Notes under the pieces: generated by a model | What the model saw: only the letters and a program-made list of their open reading frames with translations | Databases searched by the model: none | Told to the model about the DNA's origin: nothing | Translations under genes and position numbers: made by a program | Shown here: positions 1-12,938 of the stretch, in pieces | How the letters are laid out: each line of letters opens with the position of its first letter | How positions within the stretch are numbered: position 1 is the first letter of the stretch | Assembly: GCA_923184405.1 (NCBI GenBank) | Contig: OV299793.1 | Coordinates: 2,125,410-2,189,409, forward strand | Direction: 5' to 3' | Length of the DNA stretch: 64,000 bases | DNA from: Neisseria meningitidis | GTDB lineage: Bacteria > Pseudomonadota > Gammaproteobacteria > Burkholderiales > Neisseriaceae

Positions 1-1092
1 AAGATAATTCTTGGTCAAATGTTAAGACATGCCAACTCGTTTTAATATTTTATACTGATTCAAATAACGGAATGCTTATAGACGACACCATTGCCAAACA
101 AAGCTACAAACCCATTAAAAAAGAAATAGAACAGCGGTAAACTGGAACACAAGTCCATCTCAAAGCAGTGGACAAACCTCTCAAAGTCCGAACACACAGT
201 AAAGGGACAGCAAGAATGGACGGAACCTAAAGGAACAAAAAGAGAAACCAACTCAACCATGACACAGACTGAGCATAACCGGCAAAGGTTTCACACAACC
301 ACACAAAATCACCATAAGAATAACAAAAGCAGAGACTTACACTGAGGAAAGAATCAGATCATCAGGCATGAAAGCTGCAGAAGGGAAGAAACTAGCAAAG
401 GACGCAGAATAATGACCCAAACAAACACATGTCCGGAACGATCAAAAGACCAGAAGCCAGCAGAAGTACGGAATGACTTGAAACACAAAAAAAAAAACAC
501 AGCGGCAGAAACACACAAAGACTTTGAACCAACACATCTCTGACAACACACCAAACCAAAAGTTCAGTCTGAAGCCAAACTTAAGAGCACCTTGTGCAAC
601 CTTTGTAGAAGCAAGATCTTTAAACAATCCTCTCATCTAACATGAAAGAAGAAATTAACTACACAGGATTGACACAACTCCTTGGAAACACACAATGTGC
701 AAATATCAACAGACAGCGAAAATGACAACACTGGATCGCAGAACGAACACTGATAGTCGTTTTATAAGATAAAGGTTTTAGATGAGTCAGGAAAAGTTAT
801 GTCGTACATTAACACCTAGACAAATTCATTTCCGAAAACCATTAGATGTAATTGCAATCATCAAAGCCTCAATTGTGTTTAAAATAAGAAGGATGCAATT
901 AACCTAAGGACTAGGAGGGAAAGCAGACTTTTAAATTACTATATTATACAAACAAAATACAAGCCTATAATTAATTGAGAAATAAAATACAATCTGAAAA
1001 CATAATCACACTGCATTATAAAATATGTTCAACTAATCAGATGAGTAATATACACCCATATAACAAATTCGGTTACTATGCCCCATACATCC
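1..1092. other. A-rich stretch with no recognisable gene
   Basis: No open frame longer than about 66 codons and none that I recognise. Between about 80 and 700 the plus strand is strikingly rich in A and C and poor in T, with short readable stretches broken by stops (for example 265-410). This looks like a decayed coding region, but I cannot name the family. Confidence 0.5.
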
Positions 1093-1470
1093 ATGGCTAA
1101 AGATATCCTCATTATGTCCTATGATTTATCGAAACAACTTGTAATCGGTTTAGCATCAAGTGCCCTATCCGACTTATCCGAATCGGATAATATATTTAGA
1201 ATGGAAGGGGCAGAAACCTATAGGCAATATCAGAGAGAAAACAAAACCATACCCTAAAAAGGCGATGTCTTTCCATTTATTAAAAAACTTCTATCAATCA
1301 ATGAAATAAACCCAAACGACCCAACGATTGGGTTTATTCTTTTATCCAGAAACAATCCAGATACAGATTATGAGTCATAACTATAGGCTTAATATTACAC
1401 GATTCTCATTCCATCAAGGCGGAAAACCGCACAAATACTGAAACACTATCGATCGATTTGTAAACAAGCC
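1093..1470 (+). pseudogene. 5'-nucleotidase (PF06189-type) remnant
   Basis: An ATG at 1093 opens MAKDILIMSYDLSKQLVIG, which I recognise as the start of the cytosolic 5'-nucleotidase family. It runs through SALSDLSESDNIF and ETYRQYQREN to an in-frame TAA at 1255-1257. The same frame resumes as KGDVFPFIKKLLSIN and ends near LLSRNNPDTDYES with a second TAA. Shifted one frame on, at about 1390-1470, LNITRFSFHQGGKPHKY resembles the next conserved block and carries a further stop. At least two stops and one frameshift, with about half of the usual length missing, make this a dead gene. It converges on the end of comP. Confidence 0.7.
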
Positions 1471-1918
1471 TACTTAAGTAACTTGCAGTCCTTATCATTT
1501 CCTTTAAAATAATCCAGCCCGTCACTACACGAACTGGCGGACTTCTTGAAAATAAAGGTCACTAGATTTTCATTCATCTTAATAATAAAAGGATTTTTAT
1601 CTTTATCTATGGCTACCGCCTTCAACATGAATTTACTGTCTAAAGCCCTGCGCGCGATTCCATTCAAACGGATACAAAAGCCTTCTGCCTCTTTAATCAG
1701 CAAACTTGGCCATTTGGTAGATGTTTGTTTAAATCTCCCATTCTGCAGATAAAACTTTTCCATAAAATGTGCATTTTCTAACAAGGCTGCCAGCACTGCA
1801 TATATCTTTGCTTTCTCAACATAATTGCGATAGCTCGGATAAACAATTAAAGCAAGGACAGACAATATCAAAACCACTGATACTAATTCAACCAGCGTAA
1901 ACCCTGAGTAGCAGTCAT
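1470..1918 (-). CDS. comP: ComP, minor type IV pilin that binds DNA uptake sequences (frameshifted at the leader)
   Basis: ComP sits in the type IV pilus and binds the GCCGTCTGAA uptake sequence during transformation. The mature part is nearly complete: LSVLALIVYPSYRNYVEKAK, NAHFMEKFYLQNGRFKQ, FCIRLNGIA and the tail SSCSDGLDYFKGNDKDCKLLK. The total length fits 149 codons minus one base. The ATG at 1918 and the class III leader are out of frame with the GFTLVEL cleavage region: a one-base loss at about 1900-1905 puts the prepilin-peptidase site out of register. A Phe stands in VTFIFKK where I recall a Cys. Either the gene is inactive or the base is a sequencing error. Confidence 0.8.
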
Positions 1919-2005
1919 TACTTTAATTCCAATAAGATCAGATTATTCAACATATTTCTTTGAACAGACTTACTATCCCATTCAACAGTATGCATATTTC
2001 CCACT

Positions 2006-2304
2006 CTATTTTTTAGCAGCAGGCATAGACGGTTTGGCTGGGCCTTTTGGTGCAGGCGCGCCGACAGAAGCCTGATCCTTCAGCTTCGCCAGCACCGCAG
2101 GGCCGATGCCCTTTACCTTGGTCAAATCGTCCACAGACTTGAACGCACCGTTTTGCGCACGGTATTCCGCAATGGCCTTCGCCTTCGCAGGGCCTATGCC
2201 CGGCAGCGCCTCAACTCCTGCTGCGAAGCCGCATTGATGTTTACCGCCGCAAGGGAGAAGGCGCAGGAGAACAGCATACAGAACAGCACGAACATTTTCT
2301 TCAT
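2006..2304 (-). CDS. comE: ComE (ComEA-like) periplasmic DNA-binding competence protein (one frameshift)
   Basis: Small exported DNA-binding protein with a helix-hairpin-helix domain, needed for DNA uptake. Neisseria carries a copy beside each rRNA operon, as here. It starts MKKMFVLFCMLF with a signal peptide to about residue 19, then VNINAASQQEL. The next block (ALPGIGPAKAKAIAEYRAQNG) reads only in another frame: TTGGAGG appears as TTGAGG at about 2207, a one-base loss. The second hairpin (VKGIGPAVLAKL) and the AKPSMPAAKK tail follow. Length is 99 codons plus stop minus one base. Confidence 0.85.
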
Positions 2305-2482
2305 GGTTTTTCCTTTAAGGGTTGCAAACAATAAACCGCATCTTGCGACGATAAAACGAGTCATTCTAAAATGAATATCCCAAAGTTTCAAGCCGTTCCT
2401 CCGCAAACCCGACCGGACGCCGTACGGATGCCGTCCCGCCATCACCGACATTACTTCCGGCAACATTTTTTCCGGGCAAAGC

Positions 2483-2508
2483 AAAACCCCCGAATAATCG
2501 GGGGTTTT
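2483..2508 (-). terminator. rRNA operon terminator
   Basis: Perfect GC-rich hairpin (AACCCCCGA and its complement around a short loop) flanked by A and T runs, just downstream of the 5S gene. Confidence 0.8.
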
Positions 2509-2518
2509 CTGAATGGGT

Positions 2519-2633
2519 GTTTGGCAGTGACCTACTTTCGCATGGAAGAACCACACTATCATCGGCGCTGAGTCGTTTCACGGTCCTGTTCGGGATGGGA
2601 AGGCGTGGGACCAACTCGCTATGGCCGCCAAAC
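2519..2633 (-). rRNA. rrf: 5S ribosomal RNA
   Basis: On the minus strand the sequence begins TTTGGCGGCCATAGCGAG and ends AGTAGGTCACTGCCAAAC, with complementary ends and the conserved CCGAACAGGACCGTGAAAC-type core. It lies about 100 nt downstream of 23S. Confidence 0.92.
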
Positions 2634-2711
2634 TTAAACTGTTACAAATCGGTAAAGCCTTAATCAATATATTCGGTAATGACTGAATCAGTCAGTAAGC
2701 TTTTATCTCTT

Positions 2712-2731
2712 GAAGTTCTTCAAATGATAGA

Positions 2732-2737
<6 letters not shown>
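2712..2737 (-). other. 23S processing stem, 3' arm
   Basis: These 26 bases are the reverse complement of 5609-5634 with one mismatch. The two arms bracket the 23S gene and would form the long duplex cut by RNase III when the precursor is matured. Confidence 0.75.
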
Positions 2738-5617
<2,880 letters not shown>

Positions 5618-6020
5618 ATCATTTCAAGAACTTCTTTGACTTTGCCTAACATTCCGTTGACTAGAACATCAGACTTGAATTTCCTACTTTGATAAAGCTT
5701 ACTGCTTTGTTGTGTCTTAATCCTGCCTTTTGTGTTTCAGGATTAAGTCGATACAATCATCACCCAAATACTGTGTTTGTTTTCTTTTCTCTTGTGAGCG
5801 ATTTTTATCCTTTGCAAAGAATAAAAAATCAAAACAAACGCTTTGTCTTTGTTTGTTGATTTCGGCTTTCCAATTTGTTAAAGATCGATGCGTTCGATAT
5901 TGCTATCTACTGTGCAAATCAAAACGAGCTGATTATTATATCAGCATTTTGTTCTTGGTCAAGTGTGATGTCGCCCTGAATGGATTCTGTTCCATTCTTC
6001 CGTTTTGATTTGTACAGTAT

Positions 6021-6095
6021 TGGTGGAGGCAAACGGGATCGAACCGATGACCCCCTGCTTGCAAAGCAGGTGCTCTACCAACTGAGCTATGCCCC
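6021..6095 (-). tRNA. tRNA-Ala (anticodon TGC), one base short in the acceptor stem
   Basis: Cloverleaf with the TTTGCAA anticodon loop and an encoded CCA, in the 16S-23S spacer. The 5' strand reads GGGGCAT while the 3' strand TGCCTCC needs GGGGGCA to pair, so one G of a five-G run seems missing and the gene is 75 nt instead of 76. Confidence 0.9.
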
Positions 6096-6101
6096 TGTTC
6101 T

Positions 6102-6178
<77 letters not shown>

Positions 6179-6275
6179 GGATTCTCTTCTTAAGCGAATC
6201 TTGCCTTCACTCAAGCTTCTTCCGCATCTTTTCAGTTTACCGATAAGTGTGAATGCCTAAAGCCTCTTCTTTCTC

Positions 6276-7820
<1,545 letters not shown>

Positions 7821-7944
7821 ATCTCTAACTTTTTAACTTCCGGTCTGCTTCAAAGAAACCAACAGGACAATGTTCAAAACATTATCTTGTCTGTCTTTCA
7901 AACAGTGTGAGGCTCAAGGCACTCACACTTATCGGTAATCTGTT

Positions 7945-7957
7945 TTGTTAAAGAGCG
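7945..7957 (-). promoter_or_regulatory. rRNA leader boxA antitermination site
   Basis: The minus-strand leader contains CGCTCTTTAACAA, which matches the rrn boxA where the Nus factors load. It lies just downstream of the promoter and about 130 nt upstream of 16S. Confidence 0.7.
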
Positions 7958-7962
7958 TTTGA

Positions 7963-7990
7963 ATTATAAAGTATTTCTTCCGCCTGTCAA
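7963..7990 (-). promoter_or_regulatory. rRNA operon promoter
   Basis: TTGACA (7985-7990) and TATAAT (7963-7968) with a 16-bp spacer, both perfect consensus, pointing at the 16S gene. Confidence 0.88.
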
Positions 7991-8139
7991 GATATCTCTC
8001 GATATCCCCAACATTCTGTGCTATACTTTTCAGTTCGTCCGCCGCTTCTGCAGCAGCGAAGAACCGAACTATACGCTTGAAGAGATTTGCAGTCAACCGT
8101 TTTCTGAAAAAATTTTTATAAAAATATTTATCATATTGT

Positions 8140-8835
8140 TTATAAATTTAATTTATATTTATTAACCTGCTTTTCCATATAAAATTCTTCCAGCGCATGA
8201 GAGATATTTTCAGTCTGCCATTCGTTTTTTAAGGGTGCAACAATTTCGATTTGTCGGTTTTGGTAGGCAAATTGTATTTTCCATGCATACAGAAACATGG
8301 TTTCGGATTCTGTTCCGCCGTATAAGCTGTCGCCCGTAATCGGATTGCCCAAACTTTTCATCGCCACTCTCAATTGGTGCGTTTTGCCCGTATGCGGTTC
8401 CAGGATGAACAGCCGCAGTTTTTCGGCGATACTGATGCTGTGGAATCAGGTAACGGCGATATTTTCTGTATTGCGCGTCAACTTCCACATTCCGCGTCCG
8501 GATTTTTCCATTCCGCCTTTAATCCAACCCTGCTTTTTGGACGGTTTGCGGTCGGATAGTGCCAAACAGGTTTTTTTGATGCTTTTGCCGGCAAACTGTC
8601 CGCTAAGGGCGGACGCGCTTTCTCTGTTGAGGGCAAACAGTAAAATGCCGCTGGTCTGTTTGTCCAATCGGTGCAGTAGCCACACACGCTCTACGCCCAA
8701 CTGTATGGCGAGTGTTCGGGCCAGTCCGGTCTCGCCGCTGTCTTGGTGGACGGATATGCCGCCCGGTTTGTTGATGGCGACGAAGTCTTGATGGCGGAAC
8801 AAAATTTCCAACATATCCATATATGCCTTGCCCAA
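8140..8835 (-). CDS. RluA-family rRNA/tRNA pseudouridine synthase (one in-frame stop)
   Basis: Converts specific uridines in structured RNA to pseudouridine. The RluA signature HRLDKQTSG, with the catalytic Asp, is at about residues 52-60, preceded by INKPGGISVHQDSGE. The later HTGKTHQLRVAMKSLGNPITGDSLYGG block is also present. A TGA at 8446-8448 (codon 130) interrupts an otherwise continuous frame where CGA (Arg) would fit. About 231 codons, a normal short RluA/TruC length. The start could also be the Met at 8820. Confidence 0.8.
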
Positions 8836-8845
8836 CTAGAAGGGT

Positions 8846-9357
8846 TCAATTTTCGTGTTGATGTTCGGCAAGGATTTTTTCGTACACAGCTTGCGGCACG
8901 TAGCGGTGGATCGATTCCGTCCAGCCTTCCGGCCCGACCAGTCCTTTGACCATAGTGGACGACACTTCGGCGATTTCGAGCAGCGGCATGAGGAATACGG
9001 TGGATATTTCGGCAGCGAGGTCGCTGTTGATATGGCGCATGGAACGTTCGTATTCGTAATCCGAAGCAGAACGGATGCCGCGCACGATGAATACTGCATC
9101 TACCTCACGGGCGTACTGCACCAGAAATCGGTTTTCAAATGCATCGGTTCTGACGTTGGGAAACATTTTAGTAATATCGCACAACATATCCTGCCTATCA
9201 GCGACGGTATAAATGCTGCGTATATCGGGGTTAATGCCGATGTCGACGATGAGATCGTCAAACATAGATATCGCTTTACGTATCATCCACAGATGCCGCA
9301 ATGTGGGCGGATCGAAACTGCCGGCATAAACGACGTGGCGACGATGAATTCGCTAAC
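8846..9357 (-). CDS. coaD: Phosphopantetheine adenylyltransferase (5' end frameshifted)
   Basis: CoaD makes dephospho-CoA from 4'-phosphopantetheine and ATP. The body is clear: [18 protein letters not shown] (nucleotidyltransferase T/HxGH region, here reading LRHLW where GHLW is usual), then [33 protein letters not shown] and [13 protein letters not shown] to the end. The first about ten codons (near [10 protein letters not shown]) are out of frame with VYAGSFD, needing two bases. The Gly-to-Arg change in GHLWMI would affect a catalytic loop. CoaD is essential, so at least the frameshift is suspect. Confidence 0.85.
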
Positions 9358-9369
9358 ATTGATTGCTCC

Positions 9370-9412
9370 CCGTATCATCCACAGATGTGCCAATATAGCG
9401 GATCGAAATTTA
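9370..9412 (-). repeat. Partial duplication of the coaD 5' coding segment
   Basis: TATCATCCACAGATG and GCGGATCGAAA recur here at the same spacing as in coaD (9284-9321). The shadow translation FRSAILAHLWMIRGAI parallels [18 protein letters not shown] fragment of coaD was duplicated about 87 bp upstream. Confidence 0.6.
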
Positions 9413-9492
9413 AACCAATACAGCGCTGCCTCGCATTGCGGTAACATTTGTACTGTCTCCGGCCTCCTAGCCTTGTACTGATTTTTGTTAGC
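9412..9492. repeat. Degenerate Correia element remnant
   Basis: Resembles the right half of a Correia element (CAGTAC, GTTGCCTCGC, GTACTGTCTGCGGC, CTGATTTTTGTTA) with many substitutions and without the terminal TCCACTATA. Confidence 0.6.
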
Positions 9493-9521
9493 GTGTGCAT
9501 CCGTATTGTATGCCCAAAGTA

Positions 9522-9552
9522 AAATGCCGTCTGAAGCATTTTCAGACGGCAT
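9522..9552. terminator. Inverted uptake-sequence terminator
   Basis: ATGCCGTCTGAA and TTCAGACGGCAT in inverted array with an A run. It serves as bidirectional terminator between the BI-1-like gene and coaD. Confidence 0.7.
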
Positions 9553-9575
9553 AGCCGGACGGCGTTTTACCGGCA

Positions 9576-10258
9576 TCAATCCTCGCCGTTTAAAGACAAC
9601 AGGATGTTCAGCAGGCTGCTGAAGATGTTGTAAAGCGAGATAAACAGTGTCAGTGCCGCGCTGATGTGGCTGTCTTCGCCGCCGTCGATGACGGTGCGTA
9701 CCTGCCACATAATCATTAAGGAACTGAACAAGACAAAACCAGCGGAAATGGTCAGGGCGAGTGCGGGAATACCCAAAAACAGATTGGCAACCACGGCGAC
9801 CATCAGAATGACCGCACCTACGGTCAGGAAGCGTCCGAGCGCGTTCATATCGAGCCGGGTTCGGCGCGCCAAGGCGGACATCGTTAAAAAGACGGCGGCG
9901 GTCATCGCGGCGGCAATGCCGACGATTTTCGCACCGTCGGCAATATGGAGCGCGTATTGCAGCACGGGGCCGATCAATACGCCCATACCGAATGTGAATA
10001 CCATCAGCAGGGTAACGCCGGTATTGCTGTAACGGTTTTCTCGATGAAGTGGATCATACCGTAGAAAAACGCCAACACGACGGCAAACCCTATCCAGCGC
10101 GAACCGAAGGCGGCGTAAAAATTGAAACCAGCATTGGCGGCAAGTGCCGCGCCTGCGGCTGCCGGAATGAATGAAAATCCGAGCAGGCGGTAGGTTTTCT
10201 GCAGGACGGTGTTTTTAGAAACCGTATGCGCGGTGTAGTCGTAAACGTCGTGTTGCAT
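9576..10258 (-). CDS. Bax inhibitor-1/YccA-family inner-membrane protein (one frameshift)
   Basis: Hydrophobic protein of about 228 codons with seven likely membrane segments. It starts MQHDVYDYTAHTVSKNTVLQ. The first segments (LLGFSFIPAAAGAAL, IGFAVVLAFFYGMIHFIEK) and the later ones (LMVFTFGMGVLIGPVL, VFLTMSALARRTR, VANLFLGIPALALTISAGF, LFISLYNIFSSLLNILLSL) lie in different frames. One A is missing from a run at 10036-10039. The C-terminal NIFSSLLNILL signature is typical of bacterial BI-1 relatives. The exact role is unknown; E. coli YccA modulates FtsH. Confidence 0.8.
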
Positions 10259-10413
10259 ATCATCTGCTCCTGAAAGCGCGGTTGGGAATAATGGGGATTT
10301 TAACATTGCCCAATGTCAAAATTTGTCCGGTTGCGTGAAGATAAAGTTGTCCGGCGTATTTTAAAGGCCGTCTGAAGCAGTTTCGGACAGCCTGTGTTCA
10401 AAACGGAAAACCG

Positions 10414-10680
10414 TTATTGCGGAACGTATCCCTGAACGGCATCCGCGCCGTCGCCGAAGAAATACTGCTCCATCTGCTGAGCCAGGTATTCGCGCGCGCG
10501 CGGATCGGCGAGGCTTAAACGGTTTTCGTTAATCAGCATCGTTTGGTGGCGCGTCCACGCCGCCCACGCTTCTTGCGATACGTTTTCAAAAATGCGCTTG
10601 CCCAATTCGTTGGGAAGCGGCGGAAATTTCATGCCTTCGGCTTCTTTGTTGAGCTTGACGCAGAATACCATGCGTGCCAT
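10414..10680 (-). CDS. yggX: YggX, probable Fe(II)-trafficking protein
   Basis: Intact 88 codons. It begins [17 protein letters not shown] with the Cys of the family at position 7 and continues [35 protein letters not shown] and [14 protein letters not shown], which match YggX along the whole length. YggX protects Fe-S enzymes from oxidation and is thought to move labile iron. Confidence 0.92.
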
Positions 10681-10751
10681 AGCGGATTCCTTTGCTGTGT
10701 TCAGAAATAACGGGGGATTTTAACCGATTGGGAGTGCGGACAAAAGCCTTC

Positions 10752-11222
10752 TTATTCCCGATGGTAGGGGTGGTTGTGCAGGATGGAGGCGGCGCGGTAG
10801 AGTTGTTCGGTCAGAAGGACGCGCACCATCCCGTGCGGCAGGGTCAGGCTGGACAGGCGCATCATCATGCGGGCCTGCTGTTTGAGGCGGTCGGTCATGC
10901 CGTCCGCGCCGCCGATGACGAAGCAGACGTGTTCGCCGTTTTGCTGCCAGGTTTTGAGGTGTTCCGCCAGCTCGACGGAGGTCGGTGCTTTGCCGCGTTC
11001 GTCAAGGACGACGAGGAACGCGCCTTGCGGTATGGCTTCAAGGATGCGTTTTTCTTCCGCCGCCATTCCTTGGGCGGCATTCACGCCCGCGCCGCGTTTT
11101 TCGGGTTTGATTTCTTTGAGTACGTAGGCGACGTCGCGTCCGAAGCGTTTGGCGTATTCGGCGACGGCCTCATCAACCCAGCGCGGCATTTTGGTGCCGA
11201 CTGCCAAAACGGTGATGTTCAA
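10752..11222 (-). CDS. rlmH: 23S rRNA pseudouridine-1915 N3-methyltransferase
   Basis: Intact, 156 residues, SPOUT class, forming m3-pseudouridine in helix 69 of 23S RNA. The frame has no Met at the natural start; the TTG at 11222 gives MNITVLAVGTKMPRW, the family N-terminus. The knot region FLVVLDERGKAPTSVELAEHL, then FVIGGADGM and the C-terminal LTLPHGMVRVLLTEQLYRA and NHPYHRE tail are all present. It follows rsfS in the same direction, a common pairing. Confidence 0.92.
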   Translation of the reverse strand: MNITVLAVGTKMPRWVDEAVAEYAKRFGRDVAYVLKEIKPEKRGAGVNAAQGMAAEEKRILEAIPQGAFLVVLDERGKAPTSVELAEHLKTWQQNGEHVCFVIGGADGMTDRLKQQARMMMRLSSLTLPHGMVRVLLTEQLYRAASILHNHPYHRE

Positions 11223-11240
11223 TGCTTTCTCCCTTACAGG

Positions 11241-11270
11241 AAAATGCCGTCTGAACATTCAGACGGCATC
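11241..11270. terminator. Inverted uptake-sequence terminator
   Basis: ATGCCGTCTGAA and TTCAGACGGCAT face each other across two bases between rsfS and rlmH. Confidence 0.6.
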
Positions 11271-11275
11271 GGGAA

Positions 11276-11662
11276 TCAGTCTGCCGCGTGCCACGGCTTC
11301 TGCATTCCGGCGTGGAAACTCGGTTTCTCGCCGCCCCAAAGGGTGTCGATATCATAGAAGTCGCGCACGGCGGGGAGCATAACGTGGACGACGAGGTCTC
11401 CTGCATCAACCAACGTCCATTCGCCGCTGTCGCCTTCGGTGCTGAGGATTTCAAAACCAGCTTCTTTCAAATCGACGGCAACGTTGTTGGCCAGTGCTTT
11501 GACTTGGCGCGTACTGTCGCCGCTGGCGATAATCATTCTGGCAAACAGCGAAGTTTTGTCTTGCGTTTCGAGAACGGAAATGTCTTTGGCTTTGATGTCT
11601 TCGAGGGCGTTGACGGCGACCCCGACCATTTTTTGCAGGTCTTGCAGTTCTTGTTCGTTCAT
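11276..11662 (-). CDS. rsfS: Ribosome silencing factor RsfS (Iojap)
   Basis: Intact 128 codons. RsfS binds ribosomal protein L14 and blocks subunit joining when nutrients run low. Family landmarks: ALEDIKAKDISVLETQ, FARMIIASGDSTRQVKALANNV, GEWTLVDAGDLVVHVMLPAVRDFYDIDTLWG. It lies downstream of nadD in the same direction, as in many Proteobacteria. Confidence 0.93.
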   Translation of the reverse strand: MNEQELQDLQKMVGVAVNALEDIKAKDISVLETQDKTSLFARMIIASGDSTRQVKALANNVAVDLKEAGFEILSTEGDSGEWTLVDAGDLVVHVMLPAVRDFYDIDTLWGGEKPSFHAGMQKPWHAAD

Positions 11663-11720
11663 TATTTTCCTAACGGGATGTTTTCAGACGGCATTATAGC
11701 CGTTTCTTACTGATTTGACT

Positions 11721-12316
11721 TTATTTTTCATACAAACCGTGTTCGCGGATGTAGCGTGCGGCGGCAGGCGGGATGCCGTCTGAAACGCCTGGCTGGCGGC
11801 GGATTTCCGTTGACGACACATTATGCATCGGGGCGGACAAGATGCGGACGCTGCCGTCCTGAAGGAAATTGCCCAGCCACGCGTGCAGTTCGCGCGGGGT
11901 TTGGTGCAGGCTGTCGCCCTGCCTCATGGCGACGGCGATATTGGTTTCGCGCACGAGCATCAGCCAGTTTTCCATGTGTGCAGCTTCATCAGGCTGTCGC
12001 TGCCCATCAGCCACCAGAGTTGCGCGGATGGGAACTGCTGGCGGAAGATTTGGACGGTATCGAAAGTATAGGTTGCACCTTCTCGGACGATGTCGCAATC
12101 GCTGACGGCAAAACGCGCGTCTTCTGCCGTCGCCAGTTCGACCATGGCAAGGCGGTCGGCGGCGGAAGCGGAGGCTGCGTCTTTGTGATACGGGCCGCCT
12201 CTAGGCAGGAAAACAACCGCGTGCAAGCCGATTTCGTCGGCAAAGGCGCGGGCGATGTGGAGATGCCCGTTCTGTATCGGGTCGAAAGTGCCGCCGAACA
12301 GTCCGATTTTCTTCAT
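11721..12316 (-). CDS. nadD: Nicotinate-nucleotide adenylyltransferase (one frameshift)
   Basis: NadD adenylates nicotinate mononucleotide in NAD synthesis. The N-terminal MKKIGLFGGTFDPIQNGHLHIAR holds the GxFDPxxxGH nucleotidyltransferase motif, followed by WWLMGSDSLMKLHTWK. The second half (LVRETNIAVAMRQGD, ILSAPMHNVSSTEIR, the ISSTxIR-like motif, and PAAARYIREHGLY) reads in another frame after an A-run at 11968-11971 that is one base short. NadD is essential, so this is probably an error. Confidence 0.88.
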
Positions 12317-12910
12317 GATGTTTCCATTCCTCCCGATAAGTCCATGCCGTCTGAAACACTGCCGTCCACAACCAGCGTCAGTTTGCCGGTAACGGGATGG
12401 ATGACCAATCCGTGAACGGCGATATGGCGCGGCATCAGCGGATGGTTACGGATGAGGTCCACCGTGTGGCGCACGCTGTCTTCGACGTTGTCGAAACCGG
12501 TCAGCCAGCCGTCGAGGTCGACACCTGCATAACGCAGGGTTTCGATACGGTCTTCGGGAATCCGGCTTTCCCGGACGCGCCCGAGGAATTCTTCGGCATT
12601 CAGCCCCTGCATACCGCAATCGTGATGGGCGATGACCATAATCTCTCTGACCTTCAGTTCAAACACGGCAACCAAAAGGCTCCGCATCACCGAACCCCAC
12701 GGGTGCGTAACCAGCGCGCCAACATTTTTAATCAGCTTGGCATCGCCGTTTTTCAAACCCAACGCGTCGGGCAGCAGCCCGATAATCCGCGCATCCATAC
12801 AGGACAAAACTGCCAGCCCGCGTTCGGGGTATTTGTCGGTAAAGTATTTTCATATTCGCCCGACTCGACAAACTGCTGGTTATGAGCAAGGATGTTATCA
12901 ACTCGCTCAT
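12313..12910 (-). CDS. Beta-class carbonic anhydrase (two frameshifts near the start)
   Basis: Zinc enzyme that interconverts CO2 and bicarbonate. SCMDARI (Cys and Asp of the zinc site), HHDCG (His and Cys ligands) and the GALVTHPWGSV loop are present. The start MSELDNILAHNQQFVESGEYEKYFTD can be recovered only by restoring one G at about 12899 and one A in the run at 12847-12850. It overlaps the start of nadD by 4 bp. Confidence 0.85.
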
Positions 12911-12938
12911 TTTGCCGTCCTCTGAAAAAGGGTTCGCA

